From contig CM049320.1 in assembly GCA_026874595.1 (NCBI GenBank), positions 16,382,988 through 16,446,987 of the forward strand: a stretch of DNA of 64,000 bases. The letters run 5' to 3'. How positions within the stretch are numbered: the first letter of the stretch is position 1; each line of letters begins with the position of its first letter. Positions 1 to 11,777 of this stretch are shown here, in pieces. This DNA is from Sipunculus nudus (lineage: Eukaryota > Annelida > Sipuncula > Golfingiida > Sipunculidae). The notes beneath the pieces were generated by a model. That model searched no databases. It was given only the letters and a program-made list of their open reading frames with translations, and was not told the DNA's origin. Position numbers and translations under genes: made by a program.

Positions 1-1479
1 CCCTTATGTATTGCTATGTATTGCTACATGTAAATATGTTTAGCTGGACCCTGTAAGATAGAACGATACGATGTATCGAGAAAATACTGTGTATTTTCCT
101 TAAAAGGAGGGGGTGATGTCACCAGAAATCGGTGACAATATGTACGGTGTTTTGTATCATAGTTTAACGAAGTCTGTTCTCTATTGATATTGACGTGAAG
201 CGTCATCCTAAAGCGTTGACAGGTCTTGATTGTATATATATATATATTGTGTATTCTTGTATGGAATCCCATCGGCTATCAGCTGATTTATCCGTGTCAC
301 GCATCGTGTGTAATTATTACATTTTGGTATGTGGGTCGCCATGGTGACGCTAACAGTCAAACTAGGTCACATATATCCTTATATGGGACACTTGAGCCAT
401 AAGCCAATCAGAGAACCGGATCGCCGTATTGTGACGACGATTGTGACGTCAGAGTTCAGGGAGAGACGCTGGAAGCTGCCTTCAGTTGGGTCTTGAAGCT
501 TGAGGTGGCAGCACGCACGAACGGGAGTAGGAACATTGAAACGCCAGGAACGGCATAGAAGCAAGCTTCTACAAGGACCCAGCTCATGAGAACTCAGCCG
601 TGCTGCCGAAAGAGCTTCGTATTGGCGATATAGAGAGAGCGCGCTCGTCACCTGCCGGCCTAGTTCAGCTTGACCTAGATACATAACCGCCGTAAGCCGA
701 GAAACCATTGCTACACGAGCAAGGTCAAGGACTCTAAGCTATACGTAAACAAAGACAAGCAAGATCAGTTGAAGATCGCTAAACTCAGAAAGACTAGATC
801 TATATGGTACTAACCATACGCTAGATTCTACACTAAACAGTAACCAGAGATCTCTGAAGGAACTGGACTTTATGGTTTTTTTTATACAAACCACGGACTC
901 GGTAAATATCCTGTATTTTTAATGTGAAGGACTGTCGCATTGACACATCAACGCACACACACTTACATCTACGTCTTTGTAAGTATTGTCTTGAATTATA
1001 TTTGTGAATTTAACCTGATGTCTCATAGTTTCTATTGATCTGGGTGTATGATTGTCTGGTATTTTTATACACGTCCTTAAAAGAACCTGGAAATGTCACC
1101 TGTAATGACCGGGATCTAATTTCTTGATTAATGAAATCAAGTGGCGAGCGTTAACCCATCCTATTGTTTTATAGGATATATCCGTTGTAAAGTTTTCATG
1201 TTAAGTTAGGGGTGACAAGTGTATATTTTTGAAATCCTTACAAAAATCTCGAAAGTACATAATTGTATCTCAAAGGGATCTCATATATTCTCTTGTAGTT
1301 GTCAATGACGATTGGGAGCATTTATAGCTTTAGTGCTGAAGAAATGAAATCCTGAATGTTTATAAAAGGGGTTAGGCCACACAAAATAAATCAATATATA
1401 GTTCTACGGAGTCATTTCTCCTTTTTTCATTAAATGAGCGCTTACACCCCTGTAGTATTGATGCTAACAGTTACTAGTG
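1..1479. other. No gene recognised
   Basis: Contains a small hairpin-forming TGATGTCACC...CGGTGACA near 113-140, a TGACGTCAG site near 443 and a GC-richer stretch (about 320-700) with TATAGAGAGAGCGCGCTC. The ORFs at 24-272 and 379-708 (minus) show no protein family. An LTR-like reading was considered and not accepted. Confidence 0.5.
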
Positions 1480-2760
1480 CATTAATTTGCCCAAGTCCAG
1501 TCAAAGGTATCATGTATGTTAACCATATTTTGATGCAAAATTTCAGGCCGATACGTCAAACCACTCCTGAGATAAATACACGAATGTATTTTACCAATAT
1601 ATGACTGTAAGTGGGGTCACCTGTCTTATGTATGATCGAGAAAGTTATGCAAGATGGAAAACAAAATTTCAGGCCGATACATTGGAATCAATACATTGAA
1701 CCACTCCTGAGATATGTGTTATTTTCACCCAAAAGCAAACTTACGTCAGATGAAATTGATTGTAGTAGGCGTCACCAGTCTTATATAAAAGATAAACCAT
1801 TACAAGATCTATAGAAATGCTAACTTACAGGCGGAATCAAACCACTCCTGAGAGAAATATGCCTAGATGTATTTTCAGAGATGTGACAGTTGGTGGCGCC
1901 TTTAGAATTGTCTGGGAGGAAGCTCCACTGAATGGACGAACGTCAACAATTTAAGGTCGATAAACCAAACCACTCCTAAGAAAGGGCATCAAGGTATCTC
2001 ACGAAAACGTAATGGAAGGCGGAGGCACAAGTTTTGTCTACGACAAAGCTCTCCACAATGATACATCCACCCATTTCTGAGATATGTACAATTTTCACCA
2101 AAAACAGATTTTTCGACGGACACATCACAATGCGAAAACATTTGTAGGTGGCGCTGCCTGGATTGTGTATAACATTAAGGTATCAATTAAAGATCTATGG
2201 ACATGCAAACTTTCAGACAGATACATCGATCGGCCCTAAGATAAATGCATGGATGTATTCTAAAAATACTTGATTAGGCCAAAATAAAAAAAAGGTATGG
2301 TTCTCAGGCACTTTTTTTCATTAATCAATGCGGGCGGGCGCTTTTTTTATTTTAAATTTTTTGGTATGTATCGATAAAAATGTCAAATGATAAGGGAAAA
2401 GCATGAAAAAAAAAAACAAAATTTTTTATTTGCTAAATAAGTAAAAGCACTACGAAACAAAGGAAATTGTATGGTTTTATCTTCTTGAAAGAAATGTCGG
2501 AGGGCAGCAGCTCAAAATTTGAAAGTTTTTATTGAAAATCAAAATAAAAAGTTTTGAAGCGGGGGTTTAAAATTGATGCGGGCGGTGCCTGAGAACCATA
2601 CCTTTAATTTTTTGGCCTTATAGGTGGACGAGATAAGTCTTGAGGACGAGATAAAGTTACCAAATATCTATGAAAGTGCACAACTTTAGTCGAGAAAACG
2701 AACTACTCCTGAGATATGTGCCATTATCACTAGAAACGCTCACAGGTGCACTCTATGCAA
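1480..2760 (+). repeat. Degenerate repeats with CCACTCCTGAGATA motif, MITE inserted
   Basis: GCCGATACRTCAAACCACTC and CTCCTGAGATAWRTRC recur near 1545-1575, 1670-1710, 1835-1855, 1960-1985, 2070-2080 and 2695-2715, with GGTGGCGC boxes between. The MITE at 2277-2617 splits the series. The ORF at 1611-1814 is composed of this repeat. Confidence 0.6.
2277..2617. mobile_element. MITE with TTA target duplication (PIF/Harbinger-like)
   Basis: A 341-bp segment with inverted ends: GGCC at both tips, then AAGGTATGGTTCTCAGGCAC (2293 side), whose exact complement is GTGCCTGAGAACCATACCTT at the right end. TTA flanks both sides (2274-2276 and 2618-2620). A TTA duplication and GGCC tips fit PIF/Harbinger non-autonomous elements. 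No ORF. Confidence 0.7.
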
Positions 2761-2837
2761 ACAGTATCGTAGGTAATTACTGTTATAATAATTACTGTTA
2801 TTTTAATTGTTTATATTATCATTATTGCTGATATTAT

Positions 2838-2842
2838 TATTA

Positions 2843-2880
<38 letters not shown>
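2838..2880 (+). repeat. (TTA)n microsatellite
   Basis: About 14 TTA units 280 bp upstream of the SSR3 start; a similar (ATA)n run lies at 33138-33169. Confidence 0.9.
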
Positions 2881-2882
<2 letters not shown>

Positions 2883-3037
2883 GAATATACAAGAAACTTA
2901 TGAAGAGTGACTACACCACCTGTGATGGTCACAAAACTACAGATGTCAAGGTTAGGTTTATTATCAAAATTTCATATTTTAGGGGACCTCCTTTAATCAA
3001 TATGATCTTCCTAGGCCAGGTATAGTCGCACGCTTGT

Positions 3038-3157
3038 GTGGGCCCGGGAACCAGGATAAACTGAGCTGATATAAATGGAGCGGGGAACCAGTCAATGTTT
3101 ACATCGGCAATTTCCGGCCACGTCCGTGCACTTCCTCTCTCCGAAGAATTGTCCAAC
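3038..3157 (+). promoter_or_regulatory. SSR3: Probable SSR3 promoter and 5'UTR
   Basis: GATATAAATGGAGCGGGG (about 3068) and the GC-richer TTTCCGGCCACGTCC ... CTTCCTCTCTCCGAAG lie just before the ATG. The pyrimidine-rich CTTCCTCTCTCC could be a start-site region. No transcript evidence. Confidence 0.3.
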
Positions 3158-3287
3158 ATGGCAGGTGGAAACAAGAAACTGACGAAAGAAGAGGAGCTTT
3201 TGCTCCAGGATTTCAGCAGAAACGTCACAACCAAGTCGTCTGCTCTGTTTTATGGCAATGCTTTCATTGTATCTGCCATTCCAATTT
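3158..3287 (+). CDS. SSR3: SSR3 exon 1
   Basis: Start codon in context AACATGG. It encodes residues 1-43 plus one base of Trp44, covering the N-terminal cytosolic segment and most of membrane span 1. The donor is GTGAGT at 3288. Confidence 0.96.
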
Positions 3288-6200
3288 GTGAGTATTTTCT
3301 ACAGGTTTGCCTTTACCAGTGTTTTAAGTTTACATGCCGGGTTTGTGGCGTCGCGGGACGCCCTGTAACTGACAGATTGTGGCATGGCTGTCAAATTATG
3401 ATAAGCATTTTCGGTACCCCACTTTTTCTAGATCTGTGAATATTTTTCTAATAGAACATATTGACTGATTTTAACAACAACTAAAACCTCATCTTAAAAA
3501 AAAATGTGGGTCCATTGCCGGTATTTGCCTTTATAATATACTGTACTATCTGTAGTGATCGGATTCTACTTTTTTATATACCTGACTTTAAATAATAATA
3601 ATTAATATAATTATAAAACTTGTTTTAGGATTAACCCAGTAAATTAAACCAGCTGCCGCAGATAAAACTGCCAACCCTGATTTAATTAATACAGTTTTGC
3701 ATACAGTTACCGCCCATGTATCCTGATTTAATCTGACTCAATATTATTACTATGACTCTATGAGGCCCTGTCATATATTAATTCTGATAGCTATACTGTG
3801 AGTGTTTCTACAATAAAGCCTCAAACTACACACCACCCAATGCCCTTGTAACAAGTGTCATCAGGTGTTTATTACCCTTTGCCAAAACATCACTCTCCAG
3901 AGCTGGGCCCGTTGAAACAAAATGTAACAAAATTTTAGCTGTCAAACACTTGATTGAGCAAGGCTCCCTGCGAGGTCTTCAAGTTTTCGCCCATTCGACT
4001 GTTCTTCTCTGTCCCTACTAAACTTGCTAACATGCCTCTGGTAAAAAAGAGTAAATGTTTAAAAATGATGATCGAAGTTTAATTTTAGTTTCTACTGAAA
4101 CCATGAAATACATACTTATAGGCGTTTAAATGGTTAATCCTGTGTCTTGTTGTTTGGCGGTAAACAGGCAATCAAAGAAGATGCAACAAATCGGTTGCAT
4201 CTTCCATGGCTTATATTGTAGAAACTCACTGTATGGCTAATAGACTCAATATATGAGAAGGCCTATTAATATTGAGTCCGATTAAATTGGGCTACTGCCT
4301 GTACTAGTTATGAGGTATGGTATTTCACATAGGGTTAAGAAAAGTGGGCAGGCCATTTGAGAAGTAAATGTAGCTATGTTTGATAAGCACATTCAGACTT
4401 TGCTATGGTCAGTGCTATTGTCTATTGAATCAAATGATGCAACTTTATTATTCTGATTCTGTAAATAAACAAACTTATTTACCCCTTCCACACACAGGAC
4501 AGTTTGAAAAAGTTTAGATTGAAGATTGGTCAAATCAGTTTTATTAGCTCAGCTGACTTTCAGTCATGCTGGGCTATAGCGATGGGTCTTTGTCCGGCGT
4601 CCTTCCGTCTGTCCGTCCGTCCGTTAGCAGGGCACAAATCATAACTGTAGGGGCTAGGGCCATGAACCCTATGCAGTCTTAGAGGTTATAAAAAGATCTC
4701 CTTGCAAACCTGAAATTAGGTCACTGAGACCTATATTCTCGAAGTTATGGGGTGTGTTTGCACCCCCCCAGAAATAACTCTTTGAGACAAAATTTTCATC
4801 CCAAACCTTCCATCTTTCACATACAGCTCACCTACCAACACGGGAAGAACAATAATTTTTTTTAGGTCAAACGGTCAAAGGTCATTTTAAGCCAACCTTT
4901 TCATCCCAATTCTTTGATCTTTCACATATAGCTCACCTACTTAGTTGGAGAAGAATCCTATAGATTTTGAGGTCACAAGGTCAAAGGTCAGGGTCACAGG
5001 ATCCACTTCTTTGAAAAGGTAGTGGACACATTTCAAGCTAGACTTTTCATTCCAAACCTTCCAGCACTGATATCGCTTCTCTGCCAACAGGGGAAAAGAC
5101 CTGTTGATTTTGAGGTCAAAGGTCAAGTTCACAGCACCCACTTCTTGCGTGGAGTCATTTTCAGGCAAACTTTTCAATCTGTACCTTCCATCTGTCATAT
5201 ATGGCTTACCTACCAATATGGGAAGAAGCCTATAGATGTTGAGGTCAAAAAGTCAAAGGTCAAGGTCACAATATTTAATTGTTCTAAATGCTTGTGAGCA
5301 TATTTAAAGTGTAACTGTTCAACCCAAACCTTCAGTCTTTCACATATGCCACATCTATGCATCACTCAGTTTGACTCAAACTTCATATTTATGGGTCTTT
5401 TTGCTTGAATAAATAACTTATTGATTTATGGGTCAGCTGGTCAGCAGGTTAAAGGTTGCAGGTCAAAGTTATTCACCCATTGGTTGCCAAGTAATTACAC
5501 CAGATTTAAGTGGTCAGTAGTTACCCATCATTTAGAAAGAATCCAGTTGATATATGGGCAAAAGGCCAAGGTCATAGGTCAGGGATGTTCACAATTACTT
5601 ATTTTATAGACCATCTCTATTTTTCTTGTATATATAACCATCCCACTCCAGCTGGTACATCTCCCTGTGTGGCTGTAATTGTGAGTGACACTGGTGACAT
5701 ATGACTCCCTTTTGTATCAGCCTATTAAGTGATAAGGCTCAGTGATAAGTACCTCTTACTTCATAACAAAAACACTGTTGTCAGAATGCTTCAGCCAGGC
5801 ATTAAGACTATGAGAGTATAGTATTAAGGTTTAGCTACTGATTTATAAGATGATGGGAACATTTTGCAGTTTATTTTATGGAATCCTAGCAATAAACTTA
5901 GTTTCCCAGATATCTGAATATTTTAATATATATCACCACATATAAAAGCAAGTGTTTGTTCTCATAATATGTGGATGTGTACCTTGATTTAGGATGGCTT
6001 TTTGTTTTATTTCTAGACTCTTAGTCATGCTTTCTGCATTTCTTTTCTTTCAGGTTTGGCAGTTTACCTACCCTGCTGACCCCATTGAAAAGCAGAGTGA
6101 TAATAAAAAATATTGGACTTACACTTTTTACAATTGCATATCTATAAATCTAATATGAGGGCCTGGACATGCCTTTTGAATTATTTTGGGCATTTATTAC

Positions 6201-9200
6201 TGGATAATTTGCCCCAAGTTTGGTCTCTTATTGGAGAATGTGGGATATCAAATGTCATACTTGTCAGAAATCCATTATGTCTGCCAGTTAGCTACCTTAG
6301 AAATTCTTTCTTCAGGGCAGTTTCAGTAATTTTTAGCTCAGCTGACTGAAAGTCATCTGAGCTATAGCGATCACTCTTTGTCCGTCTGTCCGTCCGTCTG
6401 TCCGTCCGTTAACCAGGCACAAATCGTAACCGCTGGACCTAGAACCTTGTAACTTGGGATTCTGAGAGGTCCATAAAAAATCTCCTTGAAAACCAGAAAT
6501 TAGGTCTCTGTTACCCATATCCTTCGAGCTATGTGGCCCCAAAGTACCCCCCCCGAAAAGTCAAAAATTTCATACAAAAACTTCAATATCTCATTAACTA
6601 CTTGACTGATGGTCATGATTTTTGGCATACATATTGATCATGAGATGTTACATCACTTCCTGCAGACTGGTGGCACCACCTGTATTTTTCAATTTTTTAC
6701 GAATTTTTTTCTCTATTTTTGAGACCTTTAAAAATGTGAACATCTGTTAACAAGGCACAAATCATAAAGACTGGACCTAGAATCTTAATTCTTGACACAC
6801 TGAGAGGTCCATGAAAAATCTCCTTGGAAACCAGAAATTAGGTCTCTGTTACCCATATCCTTCGAGCTATGGGGCCCCAAAGTACCCCCCAGAATAGTAA
6901 AAAATTTCATACAAAAACTTCAATATTTCAATAACTACATCACTGATGGTCTTCATTTTTGGCATACATATTGATCATGAGATGTTCGATCAGTTCCTGC
7001 AGACTGGTGGCGCCACCTGTACTGTTTGATTTTTTACGATTTTTTCCTCTATTTTTGAGACCTTTGAGGATGCTGTCATCTGTTAGCGTGGCACAAATCG
7101 TAACGTCTGGACCTGGAATCTTCATTTTCGACACACTGAGAGACCTATGAAAAGTCTCCATGGAAACCAGAAATTAGGTCTCTGTTACCCATATCCTTCG
7201 AGCTATGGGGCCCAAAATTACCCCCCAGAATAGTCAAAAATTTCATACAAAAACTTCAATATTTCATTAACTACATCACTGATGGTCATGATTTTCGACA
7301 TACATATTGATCATGAGATGTTTCATCAGTTTGTGCAGACTGGTGGCGCCACCTGTATTTTTCAATGTTCACGAATTGTTTTCTCCTTTTTGAGACCTTT
7401 AAAGATGTAGTTATCTGTCAACCCGTTTGACCGATCAGGAAATAAAATTTATACAAATGTAGCCCTTTGATAGCTCTGTAACATACACAAAAAATGGTGG
7501 CGCCACCTGTAACAATGTTTGCACAGCGTCTGTCTGTTAGTCTGCCGTGGCCTAAAATCACTCATTTCTCTGTAGTGGTTCGACATAACTGCCTAAAATT
7601 TTGCAGGTTTATACATCGTGGACAGCTTTCTTGATTTTATGACAGGTGGCGCCACCTACATTCTAGTTAACGCTGCACACATCCAAGCTCATATCTCAGG
7701 AACCATTTGACTGATTGGGCCAAAATTGTGCATGTGTTTAGATCTCACATAGGTCTTTATCATACACAAAACTGGAGGGGTTACCTGCAAAGATTTTTGC
7801 ACAGTGTTTGTCTGCCATGGGCAAAAATCGCTCATATACATGTAGTGGTTTGACTTTTCTGCCTAAAATTTTGCAGGTGTATACAACTTGGACAGCTTTC
7901 TGGATTTGTGGTAGGTGGCACAACCTTCATACACATTTAGGCTGCAGACATCCATGCTAATATGCAACATACCTCACTCTATTTCCCCTTGCCACTCAAT
8001 CCATGCCTCACTATCCGATTTTGGCAGATACATGTAGTCACTTGTCGGTTACCCGTATTCTAGTTTTAAAAGTTTACACATTTTTCTCTATTTTTGAGAT
8101 ATATAAATACAGACTAAATCTTGGCCTGTTGGTTAATCTGTTTGATGCTTCAGTTGAATGGGTATATACTACCATTCTATTGATAAAATTTCCTTTTGCT
8201 AATATCTTCCCAGTCAGCTGAGCGTCATGACCCATGGGTCACTTGTTCTTTTATGTTTGGTCCGATTTAGAGAATGTTTGTTGTCTGATTTCAGACTTGT
8301 CAGAAGTCCAATATGGCGACCAGGCAACCATCTTTTAATTCCTTAGTTAAAGTGAATGCAGTTGGATGTATATTTATGTAATCTTGTAAAGGATTGGGTC
8401 AAATATTTCTGAATAAATATTACCATCATTTATAAAAGTGCAGTACAGTTGGCTTGTATTGAATAAAAATTCATACAGAAGCACCTGTTTCTCAATAATT
8501 CTTGCATGTATTTCCATGATTTTTGCTATATATGTTGATCTTATATTTGCCCTTTGTGGTGTTCGTTTTGAGACTGACAGGTTTCAAGCAAGCTGTTGGA
8601 ATAGTTCCTGATAGCTTAACAATCATGCATTTTCCTCAGAACATCAATTCACTGTGTTTTAACCAGACATAGGTGATATATATTTCTGTTGTCATAGAAA
8701 ATTTTCAACAAATTGGCAAATTGGTTCTTCAAAATTTGACTGGAAGTTGTGAATCTCAGTCCATGATGTCACAGGTCATGCTTGGCAGCTGAGCGTCATG
8801 ACCCATGGGTCACTTGTATTGAGTGTGCCCCTGCATGAGGTGCACCATTGCTTGAGGTGTACATTTCATATGTAGAAGGTGTACATTTCATATGTAGAAC
8901 ATTGTAACAAAATGCTGCAACAAGCATTCACACTTGCGCTGAGACCTTATTGTGTCTTCAAAACTAGGTGTATACTGTTTTTAATGTGAAATGAGTGTTT
9001 ACATGGCACATTACTAGAGTGAATAACTAACATTATAATCAGGGTGACACCACCTTTTGAGCTGGATTCAAACTATTTTAGCACAAATGGTTTGAAAGTG
9101 CTTTGAAATGCGGTGTGAACACTCAAATGACATTCAGAAGAGTTTTGCATTTGCTGTGTGGAATGGGTAGTTATTTACTTTGAATGTAGAATTTGTCTGT

Positions 9201-11745
9201 CATCAGAAAACAACAGGCTAAAGCAATTCCTTGACTGCAGAAAGCTCTTTGAGGCAATTAATGTTTCTGTGGTCTTAAGGATACACATATAAAGGATGTC
9301 CATGTCTAGTCGTAATGAATTTTTCTTTTCTTTTCAGGGTTGTTTTGGAGGATCCATCAGATGGATCCATACCAGTCCGGGATTTTGTTTCTCCTCGGCA
9401 CTCTCATCAGTACATACCTCGTAGCATTCTCCTACAAGAATGTCAAGTTCCTTCTTAAACACAAGTAAGATATCTTACACAGAACATTCCCTTGAAATAA
9501 CCTCAGGTTACATCTCAGATATATTAAAAGATATGATTCTTTATACATCAGCATTAGCAAGTTGTAGCTTCTTGAAGTAGGATATGCTTCTGTTAATTGT
9601 CCCATTATTTTTAGTATCCTTCTAACATTACCTGAAATTCTCTGTTGAGCTCAGGTTGTATATACAGGTAGTACATCCACACACAACTTCTTGTACGCAA
9701 GTTAAATATGCTCCTGTTTACATGGACACATATCTTTTTTGTCTACATGAATATCATGTTTCTGCTTAAAACATGTCTAATCCGCATCTGGAATCTGTAA
9801 ACATTGGCATTTGTATTGTAGCATTGTCATACAAGAATGTAAATTCTTTTGTGATATACACATTTTATTTTTACATTTTACAAAATTTCTGCCCATTGAA
9901 CATAAAACCCTTCATTAACGCACATATATGGAACTTTTTCCTGCCCTGGGAAAGGGGTTACCGGTACCTTTAATGTTTAGCCCTGTACTTTAAATTTTAA
10001 ACCAAGTACACACATCTTGGAATCCCTTTTGGAAACCCTTACTGATTGAGACTGTATCCTGGTAATAGAGAATGCCAACTAGACACTTCTAGCTTGACAT
10101 TACAGTAATTTACCCTGAATGTTTGAAAAATTCAAAACAATTATAATAATAATATGGAATTAATTAATGCACATTTTAAACATGCACGTTCAAGTCACGG
10201 TAATGGCATTTAAAATTTTGTTTCAAAAACACTTAGGGTGGCCCAGAGGAGAGAGGAAGCGGTTGCCAAGGAAGTGATGAAGAGGATTTCTGATGACAAA
10301 AAGATGTCCAAGAAGGAGAAAGATGAGAGGTGAGTGTTTAAATGAAATACAGGGTTAGACACAGTCTTTCTTTCTCACCAACCAAGTGGGGCAGCTGGTT
10401 GATAAATTCATCTGCCCATATGCGTCTGCCGTTTGCCCAATTTGCTTAAACATGGTATTAATTTATTAAAATTTGTTCAGTTCATAACTTGTTCCCTTTA
10501 TAATCCAATCAACTAAGAGGTAATGACAAATATTTAGAGATTTATTCCCAGACCTCACATCATTAAAAAAATTCTTTCCAGTGTATGAATTAGATACTCT
10601 GACAATAAACGCAATAGAAAAAAATACTATTGATGCTGAAAATTTTAGTAAAACACTTATTTATTATATGGAAAAAGATTAAATTTTCATCTCAAATTGA
10701 CATAATTGGTATGATATTGGTCACATACATACACAATTACAGTTTCATTAATGTCAGTGATTGGTTGGACTTCCTGCCTGCTCTAACAGGCAGGCTACTA
10801 TGGGTTTTTCACATGTCCAGACACCAAAGGCACCTGTCACGGGCATTCCCTGGAGTAACTGGAAATTTGTTTTGAGAATCAAGTCAGATGGTTATTAATA
10901 TCTTACTCTGAGCAATATCAAGACCCATGTAAACATGTATTGTGAGATATCCTTGTGCACCTTATTCACTGTATTTTGCTGCACAAAGCACATTAGAAGT
11001 GGCTCACCTTAATTTGTTTTGTGAGAAAAGTCCATATTTCATGCATGCTCTACTCATGAAAATTGCTACTTCTGTGTTTGACTTGGCATGTAATTATGAC
11101 CCCAATCTTAAGTCCTCTGAATACTGTGGTTTTAGCATGGTCATGTCACCACAGTGGCATTGACAAAACTTGTACCCACTGGCACCATACTTGACAATAT
11201 GAATTAATTCACGTTTGTCATGAAATATTCATGAATATGTGCTTACAGAATTTGTGCTTGTCATTGTGAGATTTTGTTTTATATCAGACATGGAAATATC
11301 AACTTGTGTTAGAGTTTGCAGCCTGTGTTGTGGCCTTGGATATTAATATGTTATTGCACAACTGAAACTAATAAGATTGTCAAAGAAATCCATGTGGTAT
11401 TGATAATCAGTTTCCCGTTTGACAAGGTTAGGCTGAACTCAGGATATAGAATTTTAAATAGTAGAAGGGCTTTTCATATTGACACCAATGGTTTATTTTT
11501 ATCTTTCAAGGATTTTGTGGAAGAAGAATGAAGTGGCTGATTATGAAGCGACCACCTTTTCCATTTTCTACAACAACGCACTGTTCCTTGTTCTGGTTAT
11601 CTTCATCTCATTCTACATCCTGAGGTCATTCAGCCCAGCTTTGTATCCTTTTATCAAATTTCATCAATCAATATCTATAAATATATAGATATTTATGTTT
11701 GTGTGTGAGTAGGAATAGCATGCTTGTTTATTGAACATTTTTCTC

Positions 11746-11777
<32 letters not shown>

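Noticed and set aside
300-1216. Possible solo LTR of a retrotransposon (TGTGGGTC... to ...GGGGTGACA, with TGGCGAGCG-like primer site near 1141)
   Set aside because: No matching target duplication, no second LTR and no internal gag/pol sequence could be found.
4941-5297. Overlapping ORFs with [10 protein letters not shown] / [11 protein letters not shown]
   Set aside because: They are translations of tandem units inside Helentron-like element A, on both strands at once.
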